Source of the DNA: an uncultured Alistipes sp.
GTDB taxonomy: Bacteria; Bacteroidota; Bacteroidia; Bacteroidales; Rikenellaceae
Length of the DNA stretch: 64,000 bases
Assembly: GCA_944321175.1 (NCBI GenBank)
Contig: CALUKI010000022.1
Span: 48,357 to 112,356 of the forward strand
Direction: 5' to 3'
Shown here one piece after another: positions 30,499-40,200 of this stretch; within the stretch, counting starts at the first letter, position 1, and every line of letters begins with the position of its first letter. Position numbers and translations under genes: made by a program. The notes below the pieces were generated by a model. The model worked only from the letters and a program-made list of their open reading frames with translations, did not search any database and was not told the DNA's origin.

Positions 30499-31473
30499 TT
30501 ACTCCCTGCCGGGGAAATGCTTCATGTATTGTACGCGCTGGAAAAGCTCGGAATCGCAATTCCGGAAATCGAGACGTCCCCGGAACTCCCCGATCGAGGC
30601 AAACCCGTGCCGCGAGGCCCAAGCATCGATCCATTCGTTCATGCGGGTAATGGCGGCAAAACCGTCCCGATGGATCGCCGTGCACACCTGTACGGCCGAA
30701 GCGCCGCACAGCAGCGCCTTGACGGCAGCTTCACCGTCATGCACACCCGTCGAGACCGCAAAATCCATACGCGGCAAGGCACCGGCACAAATGGCCGTCG
30801 TGCGCAACACATTGCGCAACTCCGATGCTTCGCTGTAAGGCGACCCCTCGACAAAGGCGATCTTTTCGACATCGACATCGGGCTCGAAGAAGCGGTTGAA
30901 CAATACGGCCCCTCTCACGCCCACGCTTTCCAATGCCGAAGTGACCGCCACGATATTGGTAAATCGCATCGACAGCTTGACCGAAACGGGAATCTTTACG
31001 GCCCGGCAAACCCGTTGTGCAATCTCCACATAAAGCCGTTCCAGTTCCTGCGCCGAGCGGGACACCTCAACCGGCTGGATGAAGATGTTCAACTCGACGG
31101 CCGAGGCTCCGGCTTCGGCCATCGCCGCAGCGTAGGAGATCCATTCATCGCCGGCCGCGACACAATTGATGCTGGCGATGACGGGCACGGCCGTCGCACG
31201 ACGCGCCTCCGAAACCAGACGCAGGAATCCCGCCTTGTAATCCTCCCCCAGATAACGTTGCAGATAATCCGACGCATCGCCGTAGGGCGAATCGGAATAT
31301 TGTTCGAGCGAAGCGGCATGGTGCAGGATCTGCTCCTCGAAGATCGATTTCAGAACCACCGCACCGGCACCCGCTGCCGCGCATTGTTCGATATTGGCCA
31401 GTGTCGCCGTATAGGGCGAACTGCTCACGACGACCGGACTGTCGAGTTCCAGTCCGAGATAGGTAGCTTTCAT
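30499..31473 (-). CDS. Dihydroorotate dehydrogenase-like protein
   Basis: This 324-residue protein has the DHOD-type TIM barrel with FMN-binding features: SPVVVSSSPYTATLANIEQCAAAGAGAVVLKSIFEEQ at the N-terminus, IASINCVAAGDEWISYAAAMAEAGASAVELNIFI in the middle and VSTGVHDGEAAVKALLCGASAVQVCTAIHRDG near the C-terminus. These resemble PyrD but differ from the classical class 1A, 1B and 2 enzymes in the active-site loop, and Bacteroidetes carry a separate pyrD-pyrK pair. The substrate is therefore uncertain. It stands alone behind a well-formed promoter. Confidence 0.85.
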   Translation of the reverse strand: MKATYLGLELDSPVVVSSSPYTATLANIEQCAAAGAGAVVLKSIFEEQILHHAASLEQYSDSPYGDASDYLQRYLGEDYKAGFLRLVSEARRATAVPVIASINCVAAGDEWISYAAAMAEAGASAVELNIFIQPVEVSRSAQELERLYVEIAQRVCRAVKIPVSVKLSMRFTNIVAVTSALESVGVRGAVLFNRFFEPDVDVEKIAFVEGSPYSEASELRNVLRTTAICAGALPRMDFAVSTGVHDGEAAVKALLCGASAVQVCTAIHRDGFAAITRMNEWIDAWASRHGFASIGEFRGRLDFRNCDSELFQRVQYMKHFPGRE

Positions 31474-31520
31474 ATTCTCAATCTTAAAACGGCAGCCCTT
31501 GTTTCGGGCCCATTGTCATA

Positions 31521-31552
31521 CAAAGGTATGAAATCGCCGAGGGATTTCCAAA
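31521..31552 (-). promoter_or_regulatory. Promoter of the DHOD-like gene
   Basis: The minus strand has TTTG (31549-31552), a 20-base spacer and TACCTTTG (31521-31528), a full match to the Bacteroidetes promoter. The leader would be about 40 bases. The rest of the gene-free stretch 31474-31783 holds only the stem-loop at 31702-31739. Confidence 0.75.
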
Positions 31553-31701
31553 TACCGGTCGAAAAAACCGATCGGAGCGCGCTGCATGGATTTGCGGCCA
31601 CCGGAATTCCGCCGGCACAAACGCCCTCCGGACCCGTAATGCGGGCAGACGGTCCCGCCGCCTTGTCCCGCCGGATGGAGCGGTCCGCCAAACACACAGA
31701 T

Positions 31702-31739
31702 ATCCCCGAAACCGTCCGCGAAGGACCGGTTCCGGGGAT
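31702..31739. terminator. Stem-loop after the nuclease gene
   Basis: ATCCCCG-A-AACCG on the left pairs with CGGTT-C-CGGGGAT on the right, with an inner TCC/GGA. It lies 45 bp past the nuclease stop and marks the likely end of the SusCD operon. Neither side has a strong U-tract. Confidence 0.5.
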
Positions 31740-31783
31740 CCGGATGTTGGAACCCGAAAAAGATTGAATGGCAGTTCAGGCCG

Positions 31784-32554
31784 TTACGGTTTGTCGAACA
31801 GCTCGTTGAGAACCTTCGCCAGACGATACGACGCCTTTATCAGCTGACGATCCAACAGGCCGATCGCCTTGTTGCAAAACGACAGTCCCAGTTCATCGCC
31901 GGGCTGCGCCCACTCATAGATGACCGAACAGTCGCGTGCGGTCTGCGCAAACCACTCCTCCGGCGTACCGGCCGCCAGTGCCGCCTGCTCTTCGGGAGAG
32001 CAGCGGTCGAGCTGGTGTTTGTACTCCATGTATCCCCAACGATGCTTGCGGTCGAGAATGCCGCCGTCAAACAGGGAATGGTACTGCTTGTCAACACCGA
32101 AGAAAAAGACCCGCATGCGGCTCCGCTGGTAGTTGACATGCGACGGGCAGTGCATGTCCCCCACCAGGTGGATCACATAGCGCAGATTCACCACAACGGT
32201 CGAATCGTCGAGCGACCGGTAGTCGCGCAGCCGCCCGATCGCACGGTTCAGTTCACGCAGCACGTTCGGTTCAAGCGGCCGGCCGTCGGCACCGGTCGTC
32301 GGTTCGTCCTTGCCGTAATCCACATGCCACCAGTTGGTCATCTCATAGCCCGGCTCGGCCCGGTAATCGTCCATCCACGACGCCTCATAGACGATCGAAT
32401 GTCCCAGATACCGTTCGATTTCGGCCTTCGCCCGTTCGGTGAGGTGCGTCTCGGCGATATAGGCGATGGCATCGTGTCCCGACTGTCCCCAGGCCCGTGC
32501 ACCCTGCACCCAGCCGATGGTTCCGAGGGCGATCAGAATAAAAATCCTTTTCAT
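31784..32554 (-). CDS. Secreted S1/P1 nuclease
   Basis: This 256-residue protein has a signal peptide (MKRIFILIALGTIGWVQGARA) and then WGQSGHDAIAYIAETHL, in which the tryptophan after the cleavage site and the following histidine are zinc ligands in S1/P1 nucleases. Other ligand motifs are visible: NWWHVDY, HLVGDMHCPSH and YHSLFDGGILD. The family cleaves single-stranded RNA and DNA and removes 3' phosphates with three zinc ions. The start at 32554 is chosen because longer frames lack a signal peptide. It lies 20 bp after the propeller lipoprotein gene and ends the SusCD operon, suggesting that nucleic acid or nucleotide is the locus substrate. Confidence 0.9.
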   Translation of the reverse strand: MKRIFILIALGTIGWVQGARAWGQSGHDAIAYIAETHLTERAKAEIERYLGHSIVYEASWMDDYRAEPGYEMTNWWHVDYGKDEPTTGADGRPLEPNVLRELNRAIGRLRDYRSLDDSTVVVNLRYVIHLVGDMHCPSHVNYQRSRMRVFFFGVDKQYHSLFDGGILDRKHRWGYMEYKHQLDRCSPEEQAALAAGTPEEWFAQTARDCSVIYEWAQPGDELGLSFCNKAIGLLDRQLIKASYRLAKVLNELFDKP

Positions 32555-32574
32555 CTCTCTGCTGAATTTATCGT

Positions 32575-33987
32575 TTATTTGACTGCACATTCGTACTGAA
32601 GAATCGTCGCCAGGCGGTTGCTCGATGCTGCGGAGGTATGCGTGGCGATGCCCACATAGAATTTGCTGCCCTGCTTGATCTGAATTCCCTCGCCCTCGCA
32701 ATAGCAGTCCTTCGAATCGAGCAGCGTGCTCATGTTCGGGAAATCGGAACAGGCCGCCACCCGCGTGCGCGGACACACCTGTTTGCCCGTATAGTCGAAG
32801 ACGGCGACATACGCTATCGAGCCGTCATACAACTCACCGCTCTTCTGAATGGCGTTGCCCTCGTACCAATAGACGTAATCGCCCCAGATGGCATGGCCCT
32901 GATGGCTGTAGGAATAGGGCTGATCGGTCTGGCCCGTATCGAGATAGCTGGGCAGGCGGAACGAACCGAGGGGTGTCAGGCGGTTGAGGTTCCGCGCCTG
33001 AAGCGTCGTCGTTTCGGTCTGTTGCGTCGTCTGGCCTTCGGCGGCCAGCTCTCCGCCCCAGGTGCGCGTCACCTCGACCTGCTCGTTTTCCAGCGCAAGC
33101 ACATCATCCAGATCATAGACCACATTATGACGCATGTCGTTCGTCCGGCAGCCGATGAGCAGCCGCCGGTTCACGAAGTCGACCGCCGGCTGCACGTCAC
33201 GGACATCCCACGCCGTGCCCGCCGCATCGACATAACGGCTCAGATAGAACGTATCGCCGCCATAGTGACTCAGCACCGCACCCTTTTGATACTTGATGCG
33301 CGAAAAGGTCAGGTTGTTCGTATAGTCCGAACCGGAAATCGTACCGTTGGATGCCACCCACACATAATCGCCGTCCTCGGCTTTCTCGGCCACCACCAGC
33401 GTGCCGTGTCCGAACCACTGGAGGCGCATGTAGTCACCCGACGGCGCTTCGTTGCGCTTCTGGCGCCCCAGCACCACCAGCCAGCGGTTGCCCGTCTGCT
33501 GATCGGCCGCACACTGCGTATAATAAATATATCCGTTCTCGTCGTAAAAGTCGAAGCACTGCATGACCGTACCCTTGTATGCGAGCTGATTGCTCGAAAA
33601 GATCAGCTCCCGCGACAGGCCTGCCGACAATGCCGGCGTAGGGTCGGGCAGCGACGAGGAGCTCTCCACCACCGAAACCAGACACCGCGCCAGCCGGTTG
33701 TCGCCGTAGAAAGCCCTTATCTCCGTCGAACCGGCCGCCACGCCCGTCACCAGCCCGGTCTCATCGACCGTCGCGATGCGTTCGTCAACCGACTTCCATT
33801 CATACTGTATGCCGTCAACGGGCGGATCGGAGATCGGGACAAGCCGGCGGCTTTCGCCGACACCGAGGTTTATGCTGCCGGGTTCGAATTTCAGGGAGTA
33901 TATCGTCAACTCCGTGTCGTCGTCACTGCACGCAACCGCCGCACAAAACGTTGCAAGCAGCAAAAATATACGATTGATCGTTTTCAT
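32575..33987 (-). CDS. Lipoprotein with Big_2-like domain and probable helveticin-J/TagC-like propeller
   Basis: This 470-residue protein has a lipoprotein signal (lipobox AVACSDDD, cysteine about 20). Residues 25-110 are an Ig-like Big_2 domain: SINLGVGESRRLVPISDPP and VDETGLVTGVAAGSTEIRAF. The remainder contains LSRELIFSSNQLAYKGTVMQCFDFY, YMRLQWFGHGTLVVAEKAEDGDYVWVASNG and repeated YDLDDVLALEN-type strands. The FGHG plus YVWVxS pattern resembles the helveticin J/TagC-like five-bladed propellers, a tentative match made by eye. It is probably a surface-exposed binding protein of the SusCD system. It lies between the BACON lipoprotein and the nuclease, behind a strong stem-loop. Confidence 0.65.
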   Translation of the reverse strand: MKTINRIFLLLATFCAAVACSDDDTELTIYSLKFEPGSINLGVGESRRLVPISDPPVDGIQYEWKSVDERIATVDETGLVTGVAAGSTEIRAFYGDNRLARCLVSVVESSSSLPDPTPALSAGLSRELIFSSNQLAYKGTVMQCFDFYDENGYIYYTQCAADQQTGNRWLVVLGRQKRNEAPSGDYMRLQWFGHGTLVVAEKAEDGDYVWVASNGTISGSDYTNNLTFSRIKYQKGAVLSHYGGDTFYLSRYVDAAGTAWDVRDVQPAVDFVNRRLLIGCRTNDMRHNVVYDLDDVLALENEQVEVTRTWGGELAAEGQTTQQTETTTLQARNLNRLTPLGSFRLPSYLDTGQTDQPYSYSHQGHAIWGDYVYWYEGNAIQKSGELYDGSIAYVAVFDYTGKQVCPRTRVAACSDFPNMSTLLDSKDCYCEGEGIQIKQGSKFYVGIATHTSAASSNRLATILQYECAVK

Positions 33988-34023
33988 CTGTCAAACGTGA
34001 ATTGCATTTAATGGATTCGTTAT

Positions 34024-34054
34024 CTGCGATCGGCGGAAATTCCGCCGATCGCAG
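34024..34054 (-). other. Strong stem-loop inside the SusCD operon
   Basis: A perfect palindrome of 15 bp per arm (CTGCGATCGGCGGAA, one base, then the complement) lies in the 74-bp gap between the BACON gene and the propeller gene. There is no U-tract, so it is more likely to protect the upstream mRNA or attenuate distal genes than to stop transcription fully. Confidence 0.65.
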
Positions 34055-34061
34055 CAGGCCG

Positions 34062-35390
34062 TCACTCTTCCGGCAGCGAGACCTTGATGATTCCCTTGAG
34101 GCGTTCGGATCCCGACGTCGAAATGGTATATGTCGAGGAGGAGGCCATCAGCCGGATATTGAGCGAGACGCGCAAACGTACATAGAAGAAACCGTCCGTC
34201 ACCGAGCATCCCTTCACGGGGAAGGTGTAGGTGGCCCAGCCGCATTCGGGGGTCTTGTCGTTGGGCAGCGCCTGATCGGTCATCACCGTATAGTGTACGG
34301 GGCCTTGCGAGCCGTCGATACCGGTCACGGTCGTCGCGCCGTCGGCCAGGAACCAGTCGGTCTGGTTGGCCGAGTACTCCAGCGCATAGTAGCGGGCACC
34401 CGACCCCGAACAACCGACCGCCGCCTCGAACGTCAGCATCGTTCCCTCGTGGAGGTTCTTCACGGGGAAGGCCATGAGCCAGTAGTCGTCCTTCTGGAGC
34501 CCCTTCATGTAGCAGTGGCCCTCGCCGTAACCCCAGCTGTTGGCTGTCGGGCATACGACGGTCAGGTAACCGCCCCGGTCGCTCCAGTCGAGATATTTGT
34601 GGTCGGTCGATGGCGCCGAACCGTCGCATGGATGCAACGAACCGCTGCCCCAGCTGTAATTGTGCGGATCACCCATGACCGTCGCCTTGTCCTCCGACGC
34701 GAAGTCCCACCAGACGGGGAATCCGCTCACGACACTCGACGGATCGGCCACTACTTCGGTCCCGACCGTACCGCACGACACCCCGTCGGCAAGCAACTCG
34801 AAGGAGATATCACCAACGTCGGTCGGTGTACCCGTAACGGGGAATTCAATCGTACCGCTGCCCCTCGCAAACTCATCGAAGACAAGATCGGCAGCCACAA
34901 GACCCGCCGAAGCGCCCGTCATCCGGCAGCCCAGCGTTACCGATTCGTCGCCATAGGCGTTCACATAGGGAAGCGTCAAGCGGAACTCGCTCGGCATGTC
35001 CTGCGCCAGCAGGCCCGTCGAGCCGAGCGTACCGTAAGCGAAATTGCAGGCGCCCTGCGTAATGTGGATCGGATAGGCCGTACCGTTGAAATCGACATAG
35101 ATCGTTCCGGTGCGTTCGCCGCCCCGATTGTAGGAGACGCCGATCGAAATGAACCCGATTTCGCCGTCGCCGACCCCTTCGTCGGGTGTAACGGCAATCC
35201 AGTCGTTGCCGTCGTAATCGATCTTCCATGCCCCTTCGCACTGCAGGCTCTGTTCGATCGACTGCTCGTTGCAGTCGAAGGTCAGGTAGTCGTTCTCACG
35301 CGCAAAGAAGGGTTCGTCGTCGGACGAGCAGGCCGTTGCACAGACCGCCGCGAACAGGATCAAACCAATTTTTTTGAGATATGTCTTCAT
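34062..35390 (-). CDS. BACON-domain surface lipoprotein (SusE/F-position)
   Basis: This 442-residue protein has a lipoprotein signal (CATACSSDDEP, cysteine about 21). Residues 30-115 form a BACON-like domain: LQCEGAWKIDYDGNDWIAVTPDEG...GTIYVDFNGTAYPIHITQGA, with the typical W-x-I/W-I-x-V-x-P-x-x-G and terminal ITQGA. A central beta domain (about 115-210) and a C-terminal jelly-roll-like region (about 215-440, with LTFEAAVGCSGSGARYYALEYSANQTDWF) follow. Its place just after susD is that of surface ligand-binding proteins in such loci. The ligand is unknown. It lies 29 bp after susD and is followed by a strong stem-loop. Confidence 0.75.
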   Translation of the reverse strand: MKTYLKKIGLILFAAVCATACSSDDEPFFARENDYLTFDCNEQSIEQSLQCEGAWKIDYDGNDWIAVTPDEGVGDGEIGFISIGVSYNRGGERTGTIYVDFNGTAYPIHITQGACNFAYGTLGSTGLLAQDMPSEFRLTLPYVNAYGDESVTLGCRMTGASAGLVAADLVFDEFARGSGTIEFPVTGTPTDVGDISFELLADGVSCGTVGTEVVADPSSVVSGFPVWWDFASEDKATVMGDPHNYSWGSGSLHPCDGSAPSTDHKYLDWSDRGGYLTVVCPTANSWGYGEGHCYMKGLQKDDYWLMAFPVKNLHEGTMLTFEAAVGCSGSGARYYALEYSANQTDWFLADGATTVTGIDGSQGPVHYTVMTDQALPNDKTPECGWATYTFPVKGCSVTDGFFYVRLRVSLNIRLMASSSTYTISTSGSERLKGIIKVSLPEE

Positions 35391-35419
35391 CGTATTCGAT
35401 TTTAAGATTTATGCTGCTT

Positions 35420-37213
35420 CTACCAACCGGGATTCTGCGACAGATTGGGATTCTCCTGCCGCGCGGTAGTCGGTATCGGCTTGAGGTATTTGTAATCGTG
35501 CCATTTGCGTTCGATGGCCGTCGCCGGAAGGATATTGCCTTTCGTCCCCTCCGAGAGCTTGTGGCCCGCCTCCGACGCACCGTCGATGAAGAGGATCTTC
35601 AACGGCGACTTGTTGTTCGGATCGGCCGTGACGATGCAGTCGTTCACGCCGTCACCGTTCAGGTCGAGCGGCGTCTCCGAAGCCGTGATCCAGATTCCGA
35701 TCCAGGGCCGTGCGAACAATTCGCCCTGATGCCAGCGGATGATGTCGTCGTAACGGACATTCTCCATCGTCATCTCGATGCCCCGCTCGCGCCGCACCTC
35801 CAGAATGAAGGGATCGCTGATCTGGTTCTGGAAATAGGACACCATATAGGGATCGGCCTTCGCGGGATAGATGCTCGTAACGCCCGACCGTTCACGCAGC
35901 AGCTTGATCGTCTGGTTCCACACCTCCTCGGTCATTTCACCCAGCTCGGCTTTCGCCTCGGCATAGTTGAGCAGCACCTCGGCATAACGCATCAACGGCA
36001 CGTCGTTGTCGCACTTCGACGTGTTGGTATCCTTCGACGAGTCGTCCGTAAGCCACTTGATCGGCTGATAACCCGTTTTCGAGAAGGTCACGTCGGGTGC
36101 CCACTGCGTTTTTCCGCCGTCGCGCGTAAAGCCCGGCGTGCGGATCGTCTGCGCCAGCCGATAATCCCGTCCGGTGCACTCGGTAGCGAAATCGACGCTG
36201 TTGTAATCGGGATACCTGTCCGTGAAGGGCGTACCGTCCAGCATCAGATAGGTGTTGATGAACTGCCGTGTAAAGGCGAAGTTGGCATACTGCTGATTGA
36301 TGAAGTAGGAGTTCATGTAGTGCGTCACGTTGAGATCCGCATCGTAATTGCGCGCCCAGATGATCTCGTTTCCGTAGGCCGACGTCGCATCGCTCGATAT
36401 GAACATGGCGCGGTACTGCGTCTGCCGCTCGGCGGCGTTGTCCGTGAGCGAATAGACCTTCGAACGGATGATCTCCTCGCAGGCCGCGACACACTCGCGC
36501 AGATACATCTCGCTCTCGTCCGACTGCCAGGGCAGGCCCGTCGAGGGATCGACCGCATGGTACTTGCGCATCGTTCCTTCGTAGAGGCAGAAACGCGCCT
36601 TGAGGGCCAGCGCCACATAACGGTGGATGTACGACGCCTGATTGCGGTACGAGGCATCGGTCAGACAATAGGTGCAGGCATAGTTCAGGTCGTCGAGGAT
36701 CTTGCGGCAGACAAATTCGCGGTTGTCGCGATCCTTGTAGAGCGCCTCCTTGTCGTCCGACTCGATCGAGGTCTCATACCAGGGCACAGCCCCGAACGTG
36801 CGGACCTTCGCATAGTAGAACAGCGCACGGAAGAAACGGCCGACACCCTCGTAGTGGTTCATCACGGCATCCGGCGCTGCGGCGTCGCGCATGTTGTCCA
36901 GATAGAAGTTGATGGCACGCAGCTGCGACCAGTTCGACGTTCCCCAGTTCGATGCGTCGTCGGCCGAATAGTTGTCCATGAAATAGGCCGCCGAACCGTC
37001 CCACGCATGCGTGTCGGAGCGGTAGTCGCCCTGGACGAAATTCTTGATCCCCGTAGCGAAACTGCGTACCAGACCGTTGGTATAGATCTCCAGCGACGAC
37101 TCGTCCTTGAAATAGTATTCGCTTTCGATCTTATTGGGGTTCTCCTGCGTCAGGAACTCCTCGCACGCACACAGTGCGACGCAGGCGAACGAAAATACGA
37201 TAAACTTTTTCAT
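35420..37213 (-). CDS. SusD/RagB family nutrient-binding outer-membrane lipoprotein
   Basis: This 597-residue protein has a lipoprotein signal (MKKFIVFSFACVALCACEEF, cysteine about 17) and the SusD opening EEFLTQENPNKIESEYYFKD. The helical TPR-like scaffold includes RAINFYLDNMRDAAAP and GVGRFFRALFYYAKVRTFGAVPWYE. The C-terminal part has RYAEVLLNYAEAKAELGE and EVRRERGIEMTMENVRYDDIIRW, diagnostic of the family. SusD caps the SusC barrel and presents substrate. The start at 37213 is chosen because the longer frame runs into susC and lacks a signal sequence. It lies 13 bp after susC. Confidence 0.95.
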   Translation of the reverse strand: MKKFIVFSFACVALCACEEFLTQENPNKIESEYYFKDESSLEIYTNGLVRSFATGIKNFVQGDYRSDTHAWDGSAAYFMDNYSADDASNWGTSNWSQLRAINFYLDNMRDAAAPDAVMNHYEGVGRFFRALFYYAKVRTFGAVPWYETSIESDDKEALYKDRDNREFVCRKILDDLNYACTYCLTDASYRNQASYIHRYVALALKARFCLYEGTMRKYHAVDPSTGLPWQSDESEMYLRECVAACEEIIRSKVYSLTDNAAERQTQYRAMFISSDATSAYGNEIIWARNYDADLNVTHYMNSYFINQQYANFAFTRQFINTYLMLDGTPFTDRYPDYNSVDFATECTGRDYRLAQTIRTPGFTRDGGKTQWAPDVTFSKTGYQPIKWLTDDSSKDTNTSKCDNDVPLMRYAEVLLNYAEAKAELGEMTEEVWNQTIKLLRERSGVTSIYPAKADPYMVSYFQNQISDPFILEVRRERGIEMTMENVRYDDIIRWHQGELFARPWIGIWITASETPLDLNGDGVNDCIVTADPNNKSPLKILFIDGASEAGHKLSEGTKGNILPATAIERKWHDYKYLKPIPTTARQENPNLSQNPGW

Positions 37214-37226
37214 ACGCTTTTGCGAA

Positions 37227-40200
37227 TTAGAAGGTGATGTTGACGCCCAACGTAAGACTCTTGAGCACGGGATAGGTATAACCGTCGCCGGCCGTCGATG
37301 AGAAATCGGTATCATACCCCAGCGCTTCGGGATCGAAATTGGGGGCATGCCGGTGCAGCGGCGTGAAGGTAAAGAGGTTCTCACCCGAAAGATAGACCTT
37401 CAGACCGCTCAGACGCAGCTTCTGGCACAACGTCTTGGGGAAGGTGTAGTCGAGCTGGATGTTCTTCACACGCAGGTAGGCCGCGCTCTGCTTGTAACGC
37501 GTATTGGGAATTTCGAGCAGTTTCGTCCAGTCGTAGGATCCGTTCGACTGGTAGGTCGTCATGCGGGGCCAGTAGGCCGTATCCCAATTGTTGCGCTCCT
37601 CGCTGTACATGTCGTCGGTGTAGTTGTGAATACTGAGCACCCACATGAACGGACGTGCGTACTTACCCCAGAAATAGCCCGAATCGGGCGACGGATACCA
37701 GTCACGCTGCATCACACCCTGCAGGAAGACCGACACTCCGATTCCGTTCCACGAAGCACCGAGATTCACGCCGAACATGTAGTGGGGATTGATGTTACCG
37801 ATGATCGACAGGTCGCCCGGATTGTCCACCGTAAAGGATCCGCCGTCGATGTTTCCGTTGTGGTCCAGATCGGCGATCTTCACCTGACCCGGACGGGTCA
37901 CCTTGTCGGAAGCCTGCGTGAAGTTGTGTGTGGCCGAAGAGTCGATGTCGGCCTGATCGCGGAAAAGTCCCGCTACGGTGTAACCCCACATCTCGCCCAG
38001 TTCCATGCCTTCGTAGAAATCCGACGGCGTACCGCCGTTCTGAATATAACCCTTGAGCGTACCGAGCGACTTGGTGGCATTTTCGTATTTGGTCACGATC
38101 GAACGGTTGTCCCAGACCATCGCCTTGACGTTGTATTCGAAGGGTTTGCCTCCCAGGTTGAACTGGTCGCGCCACGACAGCGACAGCTCCCAGCCGGTCG
38201 TGCGCAGCTCGGCGTTGTTGCCTTTGGGCGAGGTCGTACCGTAAACCGACGGCAGCGAGATACTCGGCGTGTACATGTCTGTGGTGTAACGACGGTAATA
38301 GTCGCCGCTGAACGACAGACGGTTGTTGAAGAAATCGAGATCCAGCCCGATGTCGTAGGTCGTCGAGCGCTCCCAAGTAAGCGATACGGGGACCGTGCTT
38401 CCGACCGTCGTATAGGTGGGATAGGAACCGCCCATCAGGAAATCGGTAGCCGTAGCGATGGTCATCTCCGAGGTGTAGGAGTAGGGATCGACATTCCCGT
38501 TGCCCATCGAACCGGCCGACAAACGGATCTTGGCATTGTCCAGCGCTCCGGACGCCCACTCCATCCACGGCTCCTCCGAGAGGCGCCATGCCACCGATGC
38601 CGACGGGAAGAAGCCCCATTTGGAGTTCGAGGGGAACTTCGACGATCCGTCGTAACGGCCGCTCACTTCGGCCAGATATTTCCCCTTGTAGCCGTAATTC
38701 ACACGGAAGAAGGCACCCACATAGGCCCATGTATATCCGCCGACGGTCGGACTCGTCGTCTCGCCGTTCATCAGTGCGAACGACGGTTTGGCCGTCGTGA
38801 CGAAGCCCTCGCGCTTGATGGTCAGCGTTTCGTACTTCTGTTTCTCGATGTTCCAGCCTGCCAGCACCTTGAACGAATGGCTGTCGCCCAGCTGCGGCGA
38901 CCAGTTCAGATAGGCGTTCGCCGCCTGATAACGGGTCTGGTACTCGACGCTCTGGAGATTCGAACCCGCCGCCTCCGACTCATAGAGAATCTCGCCCGGT
39001 TTTTTCGAATACTCGATTACGGTCTGGCAGTCCATCCGCTTGCGGTTGGTATAGTTGTAGGAGTAGTCGGCCGATGCCGTCAGCACATCCTTGATCAGGT
39101 CGATATTCACATCGAACTTGTTGCGCAGATAGACATAATCGTTCGTCCGCCACGACGTCCCCTCCGAGAAGGCGGCATAGCCCGACTTTGCGGCTGCGGC
39201 CGTCCATGTACCGTCGGGGTTCTTCACCGGCGACAGCGGCATGGCCGTATGGTTGATCAGACGCGGAATCTGCGAATTGTTTTTCTGGTGCTTCGGTTCG
39301 TAGGCGTCGATAACCGAAACCGACATGTTGTTGGTCAGCCGCAGCCAGGGACGCACCTTGAGCGTACCTTTGGCGCGGGCGTCGTATTTCTTGTAGGAGT
39401 CGTTTCCCACCTTGTAAATGCCATCGACGTCATAGAAACGGCCCGAAATATAGTAATCGGCCTGATCGCCGCCGCCCGATATGGAGATGTTGTGTTCGGT
39501 TGACCAGTTGTAGTCCTTGTAGAAGAGCGAATGCCAGTCATTCGATCCGTAATAGGCCCAGCCGAACTGGTCATGGCCTTCGAGCCGCGTCACCTTTGCC
39601 AGCGAAGGATCGGCCGAACGGCGGATCAGCTCCTGATAGATCGTCTCCGTATAGGGGATCGTCGAATCGACATGGTTCAACAGACCGCGCGAACCGTTGT
39701 AGTAATTGTTGTAGCAGTCGCGCCACCAGTTGATCCACGTCAGGCCGTCGGTCACCACATCGGGAATCACCGTCCGGCGGTTGAGCGTGAACGAACCGTT
39801 GTAATTGATGACCGGCGTGCCCTTTTTCGCGCTTTTGGTCGTAACGAGCACCACGCCGAAGGCACCCCGTGCGCCGTAAACGGCGGCCGAAGAGGCATCC
39901 TTGAGTACCGTGACGCTCTCGACATCCTGCGGATTGATCGAATTGAGACTCCCCTCGACCCCGTCGATGAGAACCAGCGTCGAACCGCCCGCGCCGATCG
40001 AACCCGCACCGCGCACGTTGATCGATGCCGAACGCATGGGCTTGCTGTCGATGAGCGTGATATTCAGACCCGGCAGTTCGCCCTGCAGGGCGCGGGCCAA
40101 CGTCCCCGTCGAACGGTCCTCGATCACGCGGCTGTCGACATGATCGACCGCTCCCACCAGATCCCGTTCCTTGACGGCGCCGTAGCCGATGACCACCACA

